64,000 bases of DNA from Actinoallomurus sp040655075 (lineage in GTDB: Bacteria > Actinomycetota > Actinomycetes > Streptosporangiales > Streptosporangiaceae), in NCBI RefSeq assembly GCF_040655075.1, contig NZ_JBFAJC010000044.1, forward strand, positions 26,189 through 90,188. The letters run 5' to 3'. Each line of letters starts with the position of its first letter. Position 1 is the first letter of the stretch. Shown here piece by piece: positions 40,288 through 49,585 of the stretch. Both the position numbers and the translations under genes were made by a program. Under the pieces are notes generated by a model. The model saw nothing but the letters and a program-made list of their open reading frames with translations. It made no database searches and was not told the origin of the DNA.

Positions 40288-41820
40288 ATGGCAGGTCGTC
40301 AGGCGGCGGGGCGTCGGCCCATACCGATCGCCGGTCTGTGGCGGGCGCTGGGGCTGACGTTCGCGTCCGCGGTCGTGTGGGGTGTCGCTCACGTGGCGGC
40401 GGGCCGCAGGGCCGTCGGGTTCACCCTGATGGCCCTGCTCGCACTGCTCGTGGCCGGTTCGGCGACGTTGGTGCTGGCGTTCCAGGACACGATGAAACAA
40501 CTTGTGGTCCAGGATTTGTGGCTGAACGTCATCACTGCGGCGATCATCGCGCTGGCACTGGTGTGGGCCTTGATCGTGATCCGGTCGTACCAGGTGGTGC
40601 GGCCGCCGGGGTTGCCGACGGCGATGCGCATCGCGTCGACGACGTTGGTCGTGGTGCTGTCGGTGTTGATCTGCACCCCGTTCGTGTACGCCGCCAACGC
40701 GACGTACGTGCTGCGGGACACCCTGTCGAAGATCTTCCCGGGCGACGACCACTCGGGTCAGAAGGTCGACGCGGCCAACCCGTGGAAGAACATGCCGCGT
40801 GTCAACGTGCTGCTGCTGGGCGGTGACGGCGGTAAGGACCGCACCGGTATCCGTACCGACAGCATGACGGTCGCCAGCATCGACACCAAGACCGGCAACA
40901 CCGTCATGCTCAGCATCCCGCGGGGTCTGTACGGGATGGACATGCCGCCCCGGCTGAGGTCGCGGTTCCCGAACGGCTACCAGGGCGAGCCCGGTCCAGG
41001 CATCGTGGGCCGGGACCGCGGGCTCCTCAACGAGCTGTACCTCTATGGCGAGCACCACCCCGATCTGGAGCCGGGCTACAAGTCGGGCCAGCGCGGCCCC
41101 CACCTGCTCGAAGACGTGATCGAGTACCTCCTGGGCCTGAAGATCAACTACTACGTGATGGTCAACCTGGGCGGGTTCAAGGACATCGTCAACGCCATGG
41201 GCGGCGTCGACGTGCATATCGAGAAACCGCCGGCGAACAGTGGAATGCCCGGTCTGCCGATCGGCGGCGACCCGGACAAGCACACCGCGCCGACCGGCTA
41301 TCTCTATCCCGGCAAGCATCACCTCAACGGCGAACAGGCGCTGTGGTACGGCCGTAACCGCCACGCCGACGACGACTTCCACCGGATGGACCGGCAGAAG
41401 TGCCTGCTCAAGGACATCGCCGAACAGGCCAACCCACAGAAGGTCGTCACCCACTTCGAGAAGCTCGCCGAGGCCGCGACCAACACGATCTCCACCAACA
41501 TCCCGTCGGCGCTACTCCCCGCCCTGGTGAAGCTGTCCGGCACCGTCAAGCACGGCGCCGACATCACCAGCCTGACGTACAGCCCCTACAAGATCTCCGG
41601 CTTCCACACCGACCGGCGGGCGGACGCGACCATGATCCAGGTGATGCGCCGGGTGGCGGCCAAGGCCATCGCCGACAGCGCCAACCCGCACAAGCCCAGC
41701 CCGAGCCCGACCACGACCGCCAAGAAACACAAGAAGAAGGTCAAGACCGGCGTGACGGCGAGCCCCACCGCTTCCAGCGGGTCCAGTGGATCGGTCTCGC
41801 TGAAGAACGCCTGCGGCTGA
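40288..41820 (+). CDS. LytR-CpsA-Psr family protein, copy 3
   Basis: A 510-residue near-duplicate of the preceding LCP protein. The start AGRQAAGRRPIPIAGLWRAL parallels that of copy 2, followed by the same transmembrane block. The LCP domain has VLLLGGDGGKDRTGIRTDS, YYVMVNLGGFKDIVNAMGGV and DFHRMDRQKCLLKDIAEQ, and the C-terminus is SVSLKNACG. Inserts near GEPGPGIVGRDRG and NSGMPGLPIGGDPDKH differ from copy 2, in loops that could affect polymer choice. GGGAG precedes the ATG. Copies 2 and 3 are likely co-transcribed. Confidence 0.93.
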   Translation: MAGRQAAGRRPIPIAGLWRALGLTFASAVVWGVAHVAAGRRAVGFTLMALLALLVAGSATLVLAFQDTMKQLVVQDLWLNVITAAIIALALVWALIVIRSYQVVRPPGLPTAMRIASTTLVVVLSVLICTPFVYAANATYVLRDTLSKIFPGDDHSGQKVDAANPWKNMPRVNVLLLGGDGGKDRTGIRTDSMTVASIDTKTGNTVMLSIPRGLYGMDMPPRLRSRFPNGYQGEPGPGIVGRDRGLLNELYLYGEHHPDLEPGYKSGQRGPHLLEDVIEYLLGLKINYYVMVNLGGFKDIVNAMGGVDVHIEKPPANSGMPGLPIGGDPDKHTAPTGYLYPGKHHLNGEQALWYGRNRHADDDFHRMDRQKCLLKDIAEQANPQKVVTHFEKLAEAATNTISTNIPSALLPALVKLSGTVKHGADITSLTYSPYKISGFHTDRRADATMIQVMRRVAAKAIADSANPHKPSPSPTTTAKKHKKKVKTGVTASPTASSGSSGSVSLKNACG

Positions 41821-41932
41821 GCCGCTTCTCGCAGCGGAGCCCCGGCCGCCCGGCGGCGGCCCGGGCCCGGGGGCACTACGGTGGTCCGGGGCATGACGGC
41901 GGTCCGGGGCATGGCGGTCTGGGAGGCACAAT

Positions 41933-43216
41933 GTGCTGATGACCCGTATCCCTCCGCTGCGTAGGCGCGTGCTCGTGGCGATCGTCGGCGTGGCCGCCCT
42001 CGCGGTCGTGCTGTTCGCGATCCCGCTGGCCATCGCGTTGCAGCGGTTGTACCGGGACGAGGCGATCGTGTCGCTCGGACGCGACGCGACGCGGATCTCC
42101 GCGGCGGTGCCCGACAACATCGCGAAGCATCCGAAGCCGGTGCCGCTGCCCACGGGTATGTCGTCGCGGCACCTGAGCGTGGGCATCTACGACCTCAACG
42201 GCGACCGGGTCACCGGCCACGGCCCCCGGAATTCGCCGGTGGCGGGCGCCGCGGGGGACGGGCGGGTGCACGAGGCCGTGGAAAACGGCCTGCTGGCCGT
42301 CTCCGCCCCCGTCCCGTCCGACGAGACCGTCGTGGCGGTGGTCCGGGTCGCGACGCCGTACAAGTACGTCACCGGGCGCGCCGAGAAGGCCTGGCTGCTC
42401 ATGGTCGCGCTCGCGGTCCTCGTCATCGGGCTCGCCGCCGTGGTGGCGCGGAGGCAGGCGGGCCGGCTCGCCGCGCCGCTCGAACGGCTGACGTGGGACG
42501 CGCAGGCGCTCGGCAGCGGTGACTTCAGCATCCGCGCGCGGTCCGTCGGCGTCCGCGAGGCGGACGCCGCGAGCCTCGCCCTCGAGGCGACCGCCCGGCG
42601 CCTCGGTGACCTGCTCGAGCGCGAGCGCGCGTTCAGCGCGCACGTGTCCCACCAGCTGCGCACTCCGCTGACCGGGCTCCTCCTGGGCCTGGAGTCCGGC
42701 CTGAACGGGGGCGACCCGCGCGCGGTCATCCGCACCGCCCTGGAGCGCGGCGAGCACCTGCAGGAGATCATCGACGACCTCATCCGCCTGTCACGGGGCG
42801 GCAGCTCGACCGACCGGGGAGCGCTCGACGTCCCGGCGCTGTTGGAAGAGGTCCGCGCCCGGTCGCCGGTCACCGTGCGGATCGAGGACGGCCTGCCCGA
42901 GGTGCGGGCGTCGCTGTCGGCCGTGCGTCAGATCCTGAACGTCCTGGTCGAGAACGCGGTCAACCACGGCAAGCCGCCCATCACGGTGTCCGCGGTCGAC
43001 GTCGGCCAGGGCCTCGCGATCGAGGTCAGCGACGAGGGCCTCGGGGTCCCCGACGGCTACGACGTCTTCCGCGGTCCGTCGGACGGGCACGGCATCGGGC
43101 TCGCCCTGGCGCGTTCGCTCGCCGAGGCCGAGGGCGGGCGCCTGGTCCTGCGGCACCCTTCACCCCCGACCTTTAGCCTGCTCTTGCCCACGAGCGACTA
43201 TCGTGGCGCCGGTTGA
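41933..43216 (+). CDS. Sensor histidine kinase
   Basis: A 427-residue membrane kinase. Transmembrane helices at about 12-36 and 152-174 enclose an extracellular sensor of ~115 residues. A HAMP-like stretch follows (RQAGRLAAPLERLTWDAQAL). The phospho-acceptor box is SHQLRTPLTGLLLGLES, the N box NVLVENAVNHG, and the ATP lid region SDEGLGV with GHGIGLALARSLAEAEGGRL. The GTG at 41933 lies six bases after GGGAGG; an ATG two codons on is possible. An OmpR-type regulator gene ends only 17 bases away in the opposite orientation and is the probable partner. Confidence 0.92.
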   Translation: MLMTRIPPLRRRVLVAIVGVAALAVVLFAIPLAIALQRLYRDEAIVSLGRDATRISAAVPDNIAKHPKPVPLPTGMSSRHLSVGIYDLNGDRVTGHGPRNSPVAGAAGDGRVHEAVENGLLAVSAPVPSDETVVAVVRVATPYKYVTGRAEKAWLLMVALAVLVIGLAAVVARRQAGRLAAPLERLTWDAQALGSGDFSIRARSVGVREADAASLALEATARRLGDLLERERAFSAHVSHQLRTPLTGLLLGLESGLNGGDPRAVIRTALERGEHLQEIIDDLIRLSRGGSSTDRGALDVPALLEEVRARSPVTVRIEDGLPEVRASLSAVRQILNVLVENAVNHGKPPITVSAVDVGQGLAIEVSDEGLGVPDGYDVFRGPSDGHGIGLALARSLAEAEGGRLVLRHPSPPTFSLLLPTSDYRGAG

Positions 43217-43233
43217 TCTCTATGCCTCGCCAC

Positions 43234-43923
43234 TCACATCTCCGCCACCGCGTCGCGCTCGTACCGGTACCCGCGCCCGCGCAGCGTCGTGATCTGCCCG
43301 AACGGGCCCAGCTTGCGGCGCAGCGTCGACACGTGCACGTCGAGGGTCTTGGTCGGGCCGAACCAGTTCTCGTCCCAGACCTCGTCCATCAGCTGCTCGC
43401 GGCTCACGACCTCGCCGGCCCGGGTCACGAGCGCGGCCAGCAGGTCGAACTCCTTCGGGCGCAGCGGCACCTCGGCGTCGTCGATCTGCACCCGGCGCGC
43501 CGGCAGGTCCAGGCGCAGCCGGCCCACCGTGATCACTCGGTCGCCCGGCTCGGCGGCCCGGCGGCGCAGGTGGGCGCGGATCCGCGCGACGAGTTCGGTC
43601 AGGCGGAACGGCTTCGTCAGGTAGTCGTCGGCACCGGCGTCCAAGGCGACGACCACCTCGAACTCTTCGGTCCGCGCCGTCAGCACGACGATGACGGCGA
43701 GAGGGAGCTCCGCCCGGAGCCGTCGGCACAGCTCCACGCCCTCGATGTCCGGCAGGCCGAGATCGAGCAGGATAAGATCCGGCGGATGCGCGCGCACGTC
43801 TGTCAACGCCACCGCGCCCGACGTGGCGAGACCCGCCTCATATCCACTGGCGGACAAGGCCTTCAACAATTCAGACCCGATGATGGCGTCGTCCTCCACC
43901 ACCAGGATTCGTTCCCGCGTCAC
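43234..43923 (-). CDS. OmpR/PhoB family response regulator
   Basis: A 229-residue two-domain regulator. The receiver has ILVVEDDAIIG, phospho-acceptor Asp in LILLDLGLPDIEG, VLTARTEE and the switch Lys in DDYLTKPFRLTEL. The winged-helix DNA-binding domain has LRPKEFDLLAALVTRAGEVV, SREQLMDEVWDENWFGPTKT, LDVHVSTLRRKLG and the wing TLRGRGYRYE. It is convergent with the histidine kinase gene (17-base gap). The promoter region is shared with the divergent GT2-TagF fusion gene, a possible target. Confidence 0.93.
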   Translation of the reverse strand: MTRERILVVEDDAIIGSELLKALSASGYEAGLATSGAVALTDVRAHPPDLILLDLGLPDIEGVELCRRLRAELPLAVIVVLTARTEEFEVVVALDAGADDYLTKPFRLTELVARIRAHLRRRAAEPGDRVITVGRLRLDLPARRVQIDDAEVPLRPKEFDLLAALVTRAGEVVSREQLMDEVWDENWFGPTKTLDVHVSTLRRKLGPFGQITTLRGRGYRYERDAVAEM

Positions 43924-44014
43924 ACCACTGATCCTAAGGAACCCTCCAAGACGATCGAGGGTTGACGCAAAGAACCGTTCGTTTCACCCGAAAGCAGCCA
44001 AGGGGTTCTGCAGC

Positions 44015-46831
44015 ATGACAGACGTCAGTGTGATCGTGATCGTCTACAACGACGCCGATCGCCTGCCTACCGCTGTGCGGTCCGTGCTCGACCAATCGCA
44101 TCGCGACGTCGAGTGTGTGATCGTCAATGACGCCAGCACCGATGCGACCGCGCAGGTCGCCGATTCGCTGGTGGCGGCGAACCCGCACCGGGTCCGGGTC
44201 GTGCATCGGAAGGACAACTCCGGAGGCTGCGGGCAGCCGCGCAACGACGGCATCGAGGTGGCGCGCGGCACGTACCTGATGTTCCTCGACAGCGACGACA
44301 CCCTCGACCCGCACGCCTGCCGCAACATGGTCGCCACGGCGGAGCAGACCGGCGCGGAGCTGGTGTCGGGATGCTGCTGGCGGGTGTTCCCCGACAAGGG
44401 CGAGGAGCGCGCCTGGTACCGCGGTGTGTACCGCGACCGTGCCGTCTACGCTTCCGTACGGGAGCGGCCAGAGCTGCTGTACGACACGCTGTCCACGAAC
44501 AAGCTGTACCGGCGGGACTTCCTCGACCGCGAGGGGCTGCGCTTCGTCGAGCGGCTGCACTACGAGGACCTGCTGTTCAGCACGCAGGCGTACCTCGCCG
44601 CGCGGATGATCGCGATCATCCCGCACCGGGTCTACAACTGGATGATCTACGAGAACGCCGTCACGCTCTCGATCACCAACCAGCGCTCGGAGGTCCGCAA
44701 CTTCGCCGACCGGCTGGAGATCTTCCGTCGCATCGACGCGGTGTACGCGCGGTACGGCGCCGACGACCTGAAGCTCCGCAAGGACATCAAGTTCCTCAAC
44801 CACGACCTGCTGCTGTACATCCGCGGCCTGCGCAGCCGCAGCACGGAGTACCGCGAGGCGTTCGTCGACCTGGCCCGCGACTACATGAGCACCCTCGACC
44901 CCCGCGCGTTCGAGGAGGCCCACGAGCTGCAGGCCATCATCGGCTTCATGATCATAAACGGGGACATCGAAGGCGCCGTCTCGGCGGCCGACTACGTGCC
45001 CCGCAAGGGCGCCAAGCCTCGGCTGACCGCCCCGCTCGTCGAGCGCGACGGCCGCATCTACTGGTCGGCCGACCATCTCGACACCGAGGACGGCCGCAGC
45101 GTCCTCGACGTTACCGATCTCGGCATCCACTCCCTGCCGCTCAAGAGCCTCAATCCCGGCGGCTCCCTCACCGGCATCGAGCGCACCGGCGCGACGTACC
45201 GGCTGACCGGCGACATCGTGAACCCGCTCGGCCGGATCGCCTCCGACGCGAAGCTCAAGGCGCGCCTGGAGATCCGCGACCGCAGCCGTAAGGGCCGGTT
45301 CTTCTCCCTGCCCGCGACGGTCACCCACACCGGCGGCCGCATCCACTGGGACGCCGACGTCCGGCCCCAGCGCGACATCCGGCCGCTCGGCTTCGTCGAC
45401 CAGAGCTGGGGCCTGCGGCTTCGGCTGACCGTCGGCGACGAGGAGCTCATCATCCGGCTCTTCGCCGACCACGCCATGGACGACATCGCCCTTCCCGTAC
45501 GACCGCGCCTGACGCGCCTGGCCGGCGACCACTTGGAGGCGTACGTCCCGGAGTCTGGCGAGCTGTCGTTCCGGCTCGTCGCCCACGGACGCGTCGCCCG
45601 CGCGTTCCTCACCGCCCTGCGCGGGTTCACCTCCAGCGGGCGCGGGCGGCGCTGGTGGGTCGGCCTGCTGCGGAGCGAGAAGTCGCTGCGCGACGTCTTC
45701 ACCCGCCGCAGCACCAAGATGTCGGTCTACAACAAGTTCCTCATCCGCCTGCCGATCCGCCGGGACACCATCGTCTTCGAGAGCCACCTCGGCAAGCAGT
45801 ACTCCGACAGCCCGAAGTACATCTACGAGGAGCTGCGCCGGTCCGGCGCGAAGTACACCGCGATCTGGTCGTACGCCGGCAGCCCGAGCGGCTACCCGAA
45901 GGACGCCAAGCTCGTGCGCCGCGGCTCCTGGTCGTACTACCTCGCCCTGGCCCGGGCCCGCTACTGGGTCGACAACCAAGGCTTCCCGCGCGAGGCCGTC
46001 AAACGCCCACAGACCACCTACATCCAGACCTGGCACGGCTCGGCGTACAAGCTCATGGGCGTCGACGCGCCGGAGACCAAGCGCGGCACCCGGGCGCAGC
46101 GGGCCCGCCTGCAGGAGATGGTCGACCGCTTCGACCACTTCCTGATCCGCACCGAGCAGGACGCCCAGACCCTCGTCAAAGGCCTCGGAGTCCGCGCCGA
46201 GCTCATCCGCAGCGGCTACCCCCGCAACGACGCCCTCATCAATGGCGAGGACCCCACCGCGCTGCGGAAGAAGCTCAAGCTCACCGACGGGCGCAAGGTC
46301 GTGCTGTACGCCCCGACCTTCCGCACCGACGAGAGGGGGCGGCCCGAGAAGCGCCTGGAGATGCCGTTCGACCTCGAGCGCTTCGCCCACGAGCTCGGCG
46401 AGACCCACATCCTCCTCGTCCGGCCGCACTACCTCAACACCGTCGTCGTGCCGCCCAGCCTGAGCGGCACCGTCCGCAACGTCATGGACGTCGACGACGT
46501 CAGCTCGCTGCTGCTGCTCACGGACACGCTGATCACGGACTATTCGTCGATCATGTTCGACTACGCGCTGCTCGACCGGCCGATGGTGTTCTTCGCGCCG
46601 GACCTCGACGACTACACCCACTCCCGCGGCTCGTACTTCGACCTCAAGGAGCACGCGCCCGGCCCCGTGGTCGCCGAGCCCGACGAGCTGTTCGCGGCGC
46701 TGAGCGACCTCGACCGCGACACGTACGCCAAGCAGCGCCACGCCTTCGTCGAGAAGTTCGGCGAATACGACCAGGGAACGGCCGCCAAGCAGGTCGTCGC
46801 ACGCTTCTTCACGGGAAACGGCAATGGCTGA
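44015..46831 (+). CDS. Bifunctional GT2 glycosyltransferase / CDP-glycerol glycerophosphotransferase (TagF-like)
   Basis: A 938-residue fusion. The N-terminal GT2 domain has VSVIVIVYNDADRLPTAVRS, VNDASTDATAQVADSL and the DxD-type FLDSDDTLDP, with a conserved YEDLLF downstream. A middle region (about 330-560) has beta-rich repeats (YWSADHLDTEDGRSVLDVTD). The C-terminal TagF/TagB-type domain has YIYEELRRSG, TTYIQTWHGSAYKLMG (catalytic His region), APTFRTDE, RPHYLN and LLLLTDTLITDYSSIMFDYA. It would polymerise or prime a glycerol/ribitol-phosphate wall polymer at the membrane face. The stop overlaps the next gene by eight bases. ATG 44015 is the start that begins the GT2 fold. Confidence 0.92.
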   Translation: MTDVSVIVIVYNDADRLPTAVRSVLDQSHRDVECVIVNDASTDATAQVADSLVAANPHRVRVVHRKDNSGGCGQPRNDGIEVARGTYLMFLDSDDTLDPHACRNMVATAEQTGAELVSGCCWRVFPDKGEERAWYRGVYRDRAVYASVRERPELLYDTLSTNKLYRRDFLDREGLRFVERLHYEDLLFSTQAYLAARMIAIIPHRVYNWMIYENAVTLSITNQRSEVRNFADRLEIFRRIDAVYARYGADDLKLRKDIKFLNHDLLLYIRGLRSRSTEYREAFVDLARDYMSTLDPRAFEEAHELQAIIGFMIINGDIEGAVSAADYVPRKGAKPRLTAPLVERDGRIYWSADHLDTEDGRSVLDVTDLGIHSLPLKSLNPGGSLTGIERTGATYRLTGDIVNPLGRIASDAKLKARLEIRDRSRKGRFFSLPATVTHTGGRIHWDADVRPQRDIRPLGFVDQSWGLRLRLTVGDEELIIRLFADHAMDDIALPVRPRLTRLAGDHLEAYVPESGELSFRLVAHGRVARAFLTALRGFTSSGRGRRWWVGLLRSEKSLRDVFTRRSTKMSVYNKFLIRLPIRRDTIVFESHLGKQYSDSPKYIYEELRRSGAKYTAIWSYAGSPSGYPKDAKLVRRGSWSYYLALARARYWVDNQGFPREAVKRPQTTYIQTWHGSAYKLMGVDAPETKRGTRAQRARLQEMVDRFDHFLIRTEQDAQTLVKGLGVRAELIRSGYPRNDALINGEDPTALRKKLKLTDGRKVVLYAPTFRTDERGRPEKRLEMPFDLERFAHELGETHILLVRPHYLNTVVVPPSLSGTVRNVMDVDDVSSLLLLTDTLITDYSSIMFDYALLDRPMVFFAPDLDDYTHSRGSYFDLKEHAPGPVVAEPDELFAALSDLDRDTYAKQRHAFVEKFGEYDQGTAAKQVVARFFTGNGNG

Positions 46832-47960
46832 ATCGCGCGACATCTTCATCGTCTGCAACAACCACGAGGAGCTCGGCGGCCTCCAGCGCTGGGCCCACCA
46901 CGTCGGCCGGCTGTTCACCGAACGCGGCCACCGGGTGCACATCATCGGCGTCACGCACGCCGAGGAGGTCCACGACTACGGTCGCGACCTGCCGTACGAG
47001 CTGCACACCCTGCACGAGACCCCGCCGCCGCCCCGCAAGGGCGGCCGCATCCACGAGCTGCGGCGCCTCTCCGCCCAGCGCCAGGGCGCCGCGAAGCTCA
47101 CCGCCCTGTTCCGCGCCGCCCGGCCCGGCGGGATCGTCATCGCCGCACAGGTCTGGGCCATGGAGTGGGTCGCCCTCGCCGACACCGCCGGAATGCCGGT
47201 CATCGGCATGAGCCACGAGTCGTTCGCCGCGACGAGGGGCTCCTCCCGCTTCCCCCGGGTGCAGCGCTACTTCGCCGACGTCGACCGGCTCTGCGTGCTC
47301 ACCACCGAGGACGCCGACTCGTGGGCCCGCGCCGGGATGTCCAACGCCGACGTGATGCCCAACCCGCTGCACGTCACGCCCACGGCCTTCCCGGACCTCA
47401 CCGTGCCCGTCATCGTGGGCCTCGGCCGGCTGTCCTTCGAGAAGGGCCAGGACATGCTCCTGGAGTCCTGGGCCAAGATCACCGAACGCGCGCGGACCAG
47501 TCACTCGCCGAACCGCCCGCCGACGTGGCGGCTGCGGCTGTACGGCTCCGGACCGGAGGAGGAGTCGCTGCGCGCCAAGGCCGACGAACTCGGCGTCACC
47601 GTCGAGATGCCGGGCACGACCTCCGACATCCAGGGCGCCCTGACCAACGCGTCGATCTACGCGCTGCCGTCGCGGAGCGAGGGCTTCCCGATGGGCATCC
47701 TGGAGGCCATGGCGTACGGCCTGCCCGTCGTCGCCTTCGACAGCGCACCCGGCGTCCGCGAGCTCATCACGCACGAGGTCGACGGCATCCTCGTCACACC
47801 GGGCAACGTCGCGGAGTTCGCCGAGGCGCTCGAACGCCTCATGGACGACCCGGACCTGCGCGCCAAGATGGGCGAGGCGGGCCGGCAGTCGGTGCAGCGG
47901 TTCTCGGCCGGCGTGGTCGTCGACCGCTGGGAGCGACTGTTCTCCCTCGTCTACCGCTGA
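46824..47960 (+). CDS. GT4 family glycosyltransferase
   Basis: A 378-residue GT-B fold glycosyltransferase. The N-terminal half has IFIVCNNHEELGGLQRWAHH and GHRVHIIGV. The donor-binding half has VGLGRLSFEKGQDMLLESWA, LYGSGPEEESL and the EX7E-type YALPSRSEGFPMGILEAMAY. It overlaps the GT2-TagF gene by eight bases, so it probably decorates or links the same teichoic-acid-like polymer. The three LCP proteins encoded just upstream could then transfer the product to peptidoglycan. The donor sugar is unknown. Confidence 0.9.
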   Translation: MAESRDIFIVCNNHEELGGLQRWAHHVGRLFTERGHRVHIIGVTHAEEVHDYGRDLPYELHTLHETPPPPRKGGRIHELRRLSAQRQGAAKLTALFRAARPGGIVIAAQVWAMEWVALADTAGMPVIGMSHESFAATRGSSRFPRVQRYFADVDRLCVLTTEDADSWARAGMSNADVMPNPLHVTPTAFPDLTVPVIVGLGRLSFEKGQDMLLESWAKITERARTSHSPNRPPTWRLRLYGSGPEEESLRAKADELGVTVEMPGTTSDIQGALTNASIYALPSRSEGFPMGILEAMAYGLPVVAFDSAPGVRELITHEVDGILVTPGNVAEFAEALERLMDDPDLRAKMGEAGRQSVQRFSAGVVVDRWERLFSLVYR

Positions 47961-48442
47961 CGGAGCGGACGCAGTCGGCGCAGCGGCCGGGGCAGGGAGC
48001 GTTCCCGTGCACCGGCCGCTAAAGTCCGCTCGGCGCTTTTCGGCCGCTCCCACGTGCAGGGCCGGGCAGGGGCCGCCCGCTCCTCCACGGCCTGGATCGC
48101 CAGGCTCGTCAGGGTGATCAGCAGCGAGCCCGCGGTGTCGGTGTCGAGCCGCACGGTCACCCAGTCGTCGCCCGGCCGGATGACGATCTGACCGGACTCG
48201 GCGAGCACCTGGTCGAGCCGGTCGATGAACGGCCGGGTGAGCCGCAGATCGGCCTCGTCACCAGTGTGCAGGTGAAGAACCTGGGTGCCGTGGAACGCGA
48301 ATCCTCGGCCGACGCCGCACGATGGACGACCGGTGTCCAACCCGGGCCACGCCGTCAGTTGTGCGGCCACTCGTTCGGCTGTACTCCGGCTTTTCGGAGG
48401 GCCTGTCACGGTCCCAGGATCCCGTGCCACCCCTGTTCCCAT
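47951..48442 (-). CDS. Luciferase-domain (DUF5519) family protein
   Basis: A 163-residue protein. The conserved block runs from VAAQLTAWPGLDTGRPSCG through GRGFAFHGTQVLHLHTGDEA, DLRLTRPFIDRLDQVL and GDDWVTVRLDTDTAGSL, matching the luciferase/DUF5519 domain family of unknown role. The last 40 residues are basic and divergent. ATG 48442 is the best start; GAGG lies about 11 bases before it. The end overlaps the end of the GT4 gene by ten bases, convergently. Confidence 0.78.
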   Translation of the reverse strand: MGTGVARDPGTVTGPPKSRSTAERVAAQLTAWPGLDTGRPSCGVGRGFAFHGTQVLHLHTGDEADLRLTRPFIDRLDQVLAESGQIVIRPGDDWVTVRLDTDTAGSLLITLTSLAIQAVEERAAPARPCTWERPKSAERTLAAGARERSLPRPLRRLRPLRQR

Positions 48443-48571
48443 AAGGGCTCGCGCCTCAATCGTTATCAAGCGGTTTACCGTTCTCTTTACCTTCCCGCCG
48501 CCGTCGTGACGCTCGGCGGCCCTTTTCCGGGGTATTGGAGGATCGCCCGTCTCGATCTTCCAGGAGGGTCG

Positions 48572-48586
48572 TACGGTGGATGGGTG
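48572..48586 (+). promoter_or_regulatory. -10 element of a leaderless promoter
   Basis: TACGGT at 48572-48577, six bases, then GTG 48584. An AGGAGGG at 48562-48568 lies 15 bases from the start, too far to act as a ribosome site, which favours the leaderless reading. Confidence 0.45.
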
Positions 48587-49504
48587 ATCTCTCGCAGCGA
48601 CGTCGAGGCGGCCAGGGCCCGGATCGGCTCCCGGGTACGCACGACACCGGTCTTCGCGGACGGCGACCGCTGGCTGAAGCTGGAGCAGCTCCAGCACACC
48701 GGCTCGTTCAAGGCGCGCGGGGCGTTCAACCGCATCCTCGCCGCGGCCGAGCAGGGCGGCCTGCCGGGCGCGGGCGTGGTCGCGGCCTCCGGCGGCAACG
48801 CCGGGCTGGCCGTCGCGTACGCCGCCCGCGAGCTCGGCGTCCCCGCCGAGGTCTACGTCCCCGAGACCGCCCCCGCCGTCAAGGTGGCCGGGCTCAGGGC
48901 GCTCGGCGCCGCCGTCGTCCAGGTGGGCCGCGAGTACGCCGAGGCGTACGACGCCGCCACCAAGCGTGTCGCCGACACCGGCGCGCTGTTCTGCCACGCG
49001 TACGACCAGCCGGAGATCTGCGCCGGCCAGGGCACTCTCGCGCTCGAACTGGAGGAGCAGACCGGCGGCGTCGACACGGTCCTCGTCGCGGTCGGAGGCG
49101 GCGGGCTCATGGCCGGAATCGCCGCCGCGCTGGAGGGCCGGTCCCGCGTCGTCGCCGTCGAGCCGCACGGCTGCGCCTCCCTGAACGCCGCGCTGGCGGC
49201 CGGTGAGCCGGTCGACGTCCAGGTCTCGGGCGTGGCGGCCGACTCACTCGGCGCCCGCCGCATCGGCGAGATCGCCTTCGCCGTCGCCCGCCGCACCGAC
49301 GTGGCATCTCTCCTGGTCGGCGACGAGGACGTGATCGCCGCCCGCCGCGACCTGTGGCGCCGCTACCACCTCGTCCTGGAACACGGCACCGCCGCCGCGT
49401 ACGCCGCCCTCCTGACCGGCGCCTACCGTCCAGCCCCAGGCGAACGCGTGGCCGTCATCTGCTGCGGCGCCAACACGGACCCGTCCGATCTGACAGAACG
49501 TTGA
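48584..49504 (+). CDS. Threonine/serine dehydratase-like PLP enzyme
   Basis: A 306-residue fold-type II pyridoxal-phosphate enzyme. The Schiff-base lysine is in HTGSFKARGAFNRI, VVAASGGNAGLAVAYAA is the substrate/phosphate loop, and VAVGGGGLMAGIAAAL is the PLP-phosphate site. It is shorter than biosynthetic IlvA and lacks the regulatory ACT domain, as in catabolic threonine dehydratase, serine racemase and related proteins. The GTG at 48584 follows a -10-like hexamer. The exact amino-acid substrate is not clear from sequence. Confidence 0.88.
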   Translation: MISRSDVEAARARIGSRVRTTPVFADGDRWLKLEQLQHTGSFKARGAFNRILAAAEQGGLPGAGVVAASGGNAGLAVAYAARELGVPAEVYVPETAPAVKVAGLRALGAAVVQVGREYAEAYDAATKRVADTGALFCHAYDQPEICAGQGTLALELEEQTGGVDTVLVAVGGGGLMAGIAAALEGRSRVVAVEPHGCASLNAALAAGEPVDVQVSGVAADSLGARRIGEIAFAVARRTDVASLLVGDEDVIAARRDLWRRYHLVLEHGTAAAYAALLTGAYRPAPGERVAVICCGANTDPSDLTER

Positions 49505-49585
49505 ACTCTGACCACCACAGAGTGAACCTTGATAGCGTGGCGATCGCGAAGGTTTCTTGGAGGCCGTCTCCGCAGAGGAGATCAG

